In this document: positions 61,795 to 64,000 of the stretch, piece by piece
How positions within the stretch are numbered: position 1 is the first letter of the stretch
How the letters are laid out: each line of letters begins with the position of its first letter
Assembly (NCBI RefSeq): GCF_024347335.1
Contig: NZ_AP025463.1
Span: 992,001-1,056,000, forward strand
Direction of reading: 5' to 3'
Origin: Vibrio celticus
GTDB lineage: Bacteria > Pseudomonadota > Gammaproteobacteria > Enterobacterales > Vibrionaceae
Length of the DNA stretch: 64,000 nt
The notes under the pieces: generated by a model
Databases searched by the model: none
Told to the model about the DNA's origin: nothing
Seen by the model: only the letters and a program-made list of their open reading frames with translations
Position numbers and translations under genes: made by a program

Positions 61795-62943
61795 TTATTG
61801 AGCTGGGTTCTCTATCCAACGAGATAATTGCTGAGCTTGTTTGATCGAATTAAAACTGTCTTTCACTCTCTCACGTGCCTTTAAACCCATCGATGTTTTA
61901 TCGTTACTGCTCAGCTGCGCGAAACGCTCAATCGCTTCTCTTAATTCTTCCACGTTTTTTTCGCTAACCACAAAACCTGTCTCTGGTGAGACGATCTCTT
62001 TGCATCCCATGATGTTGGTGGTAATGACGGGTGTTCCCACGGCCATCGCTTCTTTTAAAACCAGTGGCCCTGTATCCACACACCCGGTTTCGGAAAAACA
62101 GAAGGGCGCGATTAGGCTGTCATAGTTCGATAGTTTCTCTTTCACCCACTCGTGAGGTTTCGCGCCAAGAAAGGTCACGTTTCGAGCAAGTCCTTTTTCT
62201 TTGACCTGCAATTTTAATTGTTGCTCTAAATCGCCAGTACCGATGATATCGAGATGAATGTCGAGAGGTTCGGCAATCGGTGCCAATGCATCAATAAGAT
62301 GGTGGATACCTTTTTGCTCCACTAATCGACCAAGAAAAACAAAGCGAAGTTGCTTCGTTTCGGTTTTGGGGGTGAGTTGGAATTGTTTGGTATTCACTCC
62401 GCAGTGCAGGAGCTTAATGTTTCCCTTAGCCATGGTGTTGAAATCAGTGAGCATGTCTTTGCACACTGCGACCACAAAATCACTCGAAGAAATTTTCTGC
62501 TCAATGTCATAAGCGAATTCGTAAACATCATGACCGTGAGCCACGAATGAACAGGTGATGTTCAACAGTTTTGCCGCGACGATGGCGTGAGCTGTGGTGT
62601 GCTGACAGAAATGCGCATGAACGTGTTCGACGTCATTTTCCGCGAGTTGCAGCGCCAGTTTGAATCCATAAGCAAACAATGACTTTTTAGGCATACTGGT
62701 TTGCTTGGAAACAAAGGATATCGCCCTGACAAAGCCAAACCAATTGATGTTTGTGACCTTACCAATTCGAACATCTCGACCAATTTTAACAATGTCATAG
62801 TCAAATGACTTTTCACTCTCTTCTATCTCAAATGCCATCACGCAAACATCGTGTCCACAAGCTTTCACCGAGTCGACTTCTGTTTGGATGAAGGTCTCAC
62901 TGAGTACAGGATAAGTTGGTGCTATAAATGCTACTTTCTTCAT
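61795..62943 (-). CDS. Glycosyltransferase family 4
   Basis: 382 residues, GT-B fold. N-terminal domain FIAPTYPVLSETFIQTEVDS and VHAHFCQHTTAHAI; C-terminal domain RFVFLGRLVEQKGIHHLIDAL and the donor-binding EXnE region PLVLKEAMAVGTPVITTNI. It resembles WcaL/AmsK-type transferases of surface polysaccharide synthesis, acting in the cytosol on lipid-linked sugars. The sugar is unknown. Divergent from another glycosyltransferase, so a polysaccharide locus probably continues beyond the window. Confidence 0.88.
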   Translation of the reverse strand: MKKVAFIAPTYPVLSETFIQTEVDSVKACGHDVCVMAFEIEESEKSFDYDIVKIGRDVRIGKVTNINWFGFVRAISFVSKQTSMPKKSLFAYGFKLALQLAENDVEHVHAHFCQHTTAHAIVAAKLLNITCSFVAHGHDVYEFAYDIEQKISSSDFVVAVCKDMLTDFNTMAKGNIKLLHCGVNTKQFQLTPKTETKQLRFVFLGRLVEQKGIHHLIDALAPIAEPLDIHLDIIGTGDLEQQLKLQVKEKGLARNVTFLGAKPHEWVKEKLSNYDSLIAPFCFSETGCVDTGPLVLKEAMAVGTPVITTNIMGCKEIVSPETGFVVSEKNVEELREAIERFAQLSSNDKTSMGLKARERVKDSFNSIKQAQQLSRWIENPAQ

Positions 62944-63238
62944 TTTATGCTCCTTTGACTAATGCTATTAAAGTCAAATAAGCAAAATACGAACCAAGAT
63001 AAAATCGTAGTTTTGGAGGGCTTTTCGATGGTTTTCCGAAGGTTATCCCCCAAGAAGTCGCTCATTTTCTCAAATTGATAATCAAATTGGAGTTTTGACG
63101 CTCATGTCTGATCACCCTGTTCGTCATTTTGAGAGTGTCTGCGTAGGCTACTGATCTAAAAGTGATTTCATAGCAATACATTCTCGGCATAGAACATGCA
63201 ACGTCAGCCATATAACGTATAATTATGAGGGCGTCATT

Positions 63239-64000
63239 ATGGCTAAAGTAAGTGTTGTTATTCCTACCTACAATTGTTTGGATTACCTGCCGAAGGCGAT
63301 TGGCAGCGTACTGAAGCAGACACATCAAGACGTGGAGTTGATCATTATTGACGACAACAGCAACGATGGAACGTCGACGTATCTCGCGTCAATCCATGAT
63401 GAACGCATCATTAAATTATCCACTTTGGGTGTTGGCGCGCCTCAAGCGAGAAACCTAGGGATTGAAAAGGCGACTGGTGAATACATCGCTTTTTTAGACG
63501 CGGACGACTTCTGGTTTCCAGAAAAAATTGAGCGCCAACTCGAATTTCATCAACGATACCCAGATCTCGCGATGAGCTTTACTAACTACGAACATCTTAC
63601 TGAAGATTACCAAGTGATAGTCGACTGCTTTAGTTACTGGTCGCAGTTTCAAGACCAAGATGAAGCGTTTATTAATATAGAAAACCCATTAGAGTTCATC
63701 ATTGAAAACAATGTGATTGGAACATCAACGGTGATGGTGAAAGCGGATGTGTTTTCTCAAACAGACAGTTTCAATGCTGACATTAAGTATGGGGAAGATT
63801 GGGAACTGTGGCTTCGAATGAGTGAAAGTCATCAGATCGGTGTGTTGAACTCCGTGCAGGTTGGTTACTTGATGAGAGCGAGTTCCGTTACCCAAACTGA
63901 AAGTCTTAAATTGAGAAATTTGCAGTCTATCGAAACCATTCTTCAACGTTACCAAGATGACGGTCTGAGATGGAACTTACGGACGTCCAGTTTCAAAATT
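63239..64000 (+). CDS. Glycosyltransferase family 2, cut by window end
   Basis: The first 254 residues are visible. GT-A fold: VSVVIPTYNCLDYLPKAIGSVLKQT, IIIDDNSNDGTS, GAPQARNLGIEKA and the DXD-type FLDADDFW, then an acceptor region with KYGEDWELWLRM carrying the catalytic ED. GAGGG lies about 8 bases before the ATG. Probably transfers a sugar in surface polysaccharide or O-antigen assembly. The C-terminus lies outside the window. Confidence 0.88.
   Translation, partial: MAKVSVVIPTYNCLDYLPKAIGSVLKQTHQDVELIIIDDNSNDGTSTYLASIHDERIIKLSTLGVGAPQARNLGIEKATGEYIAFLDADDFWFPEKIERQLEFHQRYPDLAMSFTNYEHLTEDYQVIVDCFSYWSQFQDQDEAFINIENPLEFIIENNVIGTSTVMVKADVFSQTDSFNADIKYGEDWELWLRMSESHQIGVLNSVQVGYLMRASSVTQTESLKLRNLQSIETILQRYQDDGLRWNLRTSSFKI

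Noticed and set aside
63062..63328. Leftward 88-codon frame across the start of the last glycosyltransferase
   Set aside because: It overlaps the clear GT2 N-terminus on the other strand and has no recognisable domain.
1..64000. tRNA or rRNA genes, for example as island attachment sites
   Set aside because: No cloverleaf with a T-loop GGTTCGA-type core and CCA end was recognised, and no rRNA landmarks; a tool-based scan was not possible.

Overview
The window looks like a chromosome segment of a Vibrio or close relative (Vibrionaceae). The base composition is moderately AT-rich. The flanking genes, a dgkA / LTA-synthase-like pair on the left and azlCD, a viroplasmin-type RNase H and glycosyltransferases on the right, are Vibrio-like housekeeping or surface genes, and the mobile elements (IS21, IS91 with a tyrosine recombinase, IS3, IS6, IS630) are common in that group. 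This is judgement from protein resemblance; no search was run.

Left third (1-20 kb): an accessory region. It holds an IS91-type element with its own tyrosine recombinase, a lipoprotein, a complete IS21-type element (3991-6577) bounded by a 6-bp target duplication, and an 896-residue orphan membrane protein. Then come a probably phosphate-regulated dgkA / LTA-synthase-like operon, an ORF-less group II intron just downstream of that operon's terminator, a helicase / small protein / Xre cassette and a serine recombinase. After these lie two tandem paralogues that look like only the DNA-binding half of a TnsB/TniA transposase, a decayed type I-F cas7 gene, and a decayed IS3 element.

Centre (20.1-41 kb): a glycyl-radical-enzyme bacterial microcompartment locus of the 1,2-propanediol type (GRM3-like). 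A PocR-domain histidine kinase and an AraC-type response regulator, preceded by a consensus FNR box, are followed by a metK paralogue, a BMC-H shell protein with a long Lys/Ala-rich tail, and a divergent diffusion facilitator. Two shell/enzyme operons follow: pduQ-pduL-eutJ-flavoprotein-pduN-pduO-like-ackA-pduS-pduT, and pduA-pduB-pduP-grpU-pfpI-GRE-activase. The expected chemistry is 1,2-propanediol to propanal by a B12-independent dehydratase, then propanol (PduQ) and propanoyl-CoA, propanoyl-phosphate and propanoate (PduP, PduL, kinase), with ATP gained at the last step.

Right of it (41-55 kb): a complete L-rhamnose pathway: RhaS/R-like regulator, rhaB, rhaA, a rhamnose ABC transporter, rhaM, rhaD, fucO, an FMN L-lactate dehydrogenase and aldA. 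Rhamnose gives dihydroxyacetone phosphate and L-lactaldehyde. FucO would turn the aldehyde into 1,2-propanediol for the microcompartment when oxygen is absent; AldA and LldD would take it to lactate and pyruvate when electron acceptors are present. An FNR box on the microcompartment regulator and an ArcA-like repeat before lldD fit this two-way switch. The rhamnose block lies between two direct copies of the 3' part of the activase gene, about 16.2 kb apart, next to a truncated tyrosine-recombinase-like gene and IS6/IS630 remnants, which suggests an assembled and possibly unstable island.

Right end (57.8-64 kb): a lipoprotein, an AraC regulator beside azlCD, a NIPSNAP protein, RNase H and two glycosyltransferases, the last cut by the window edge.
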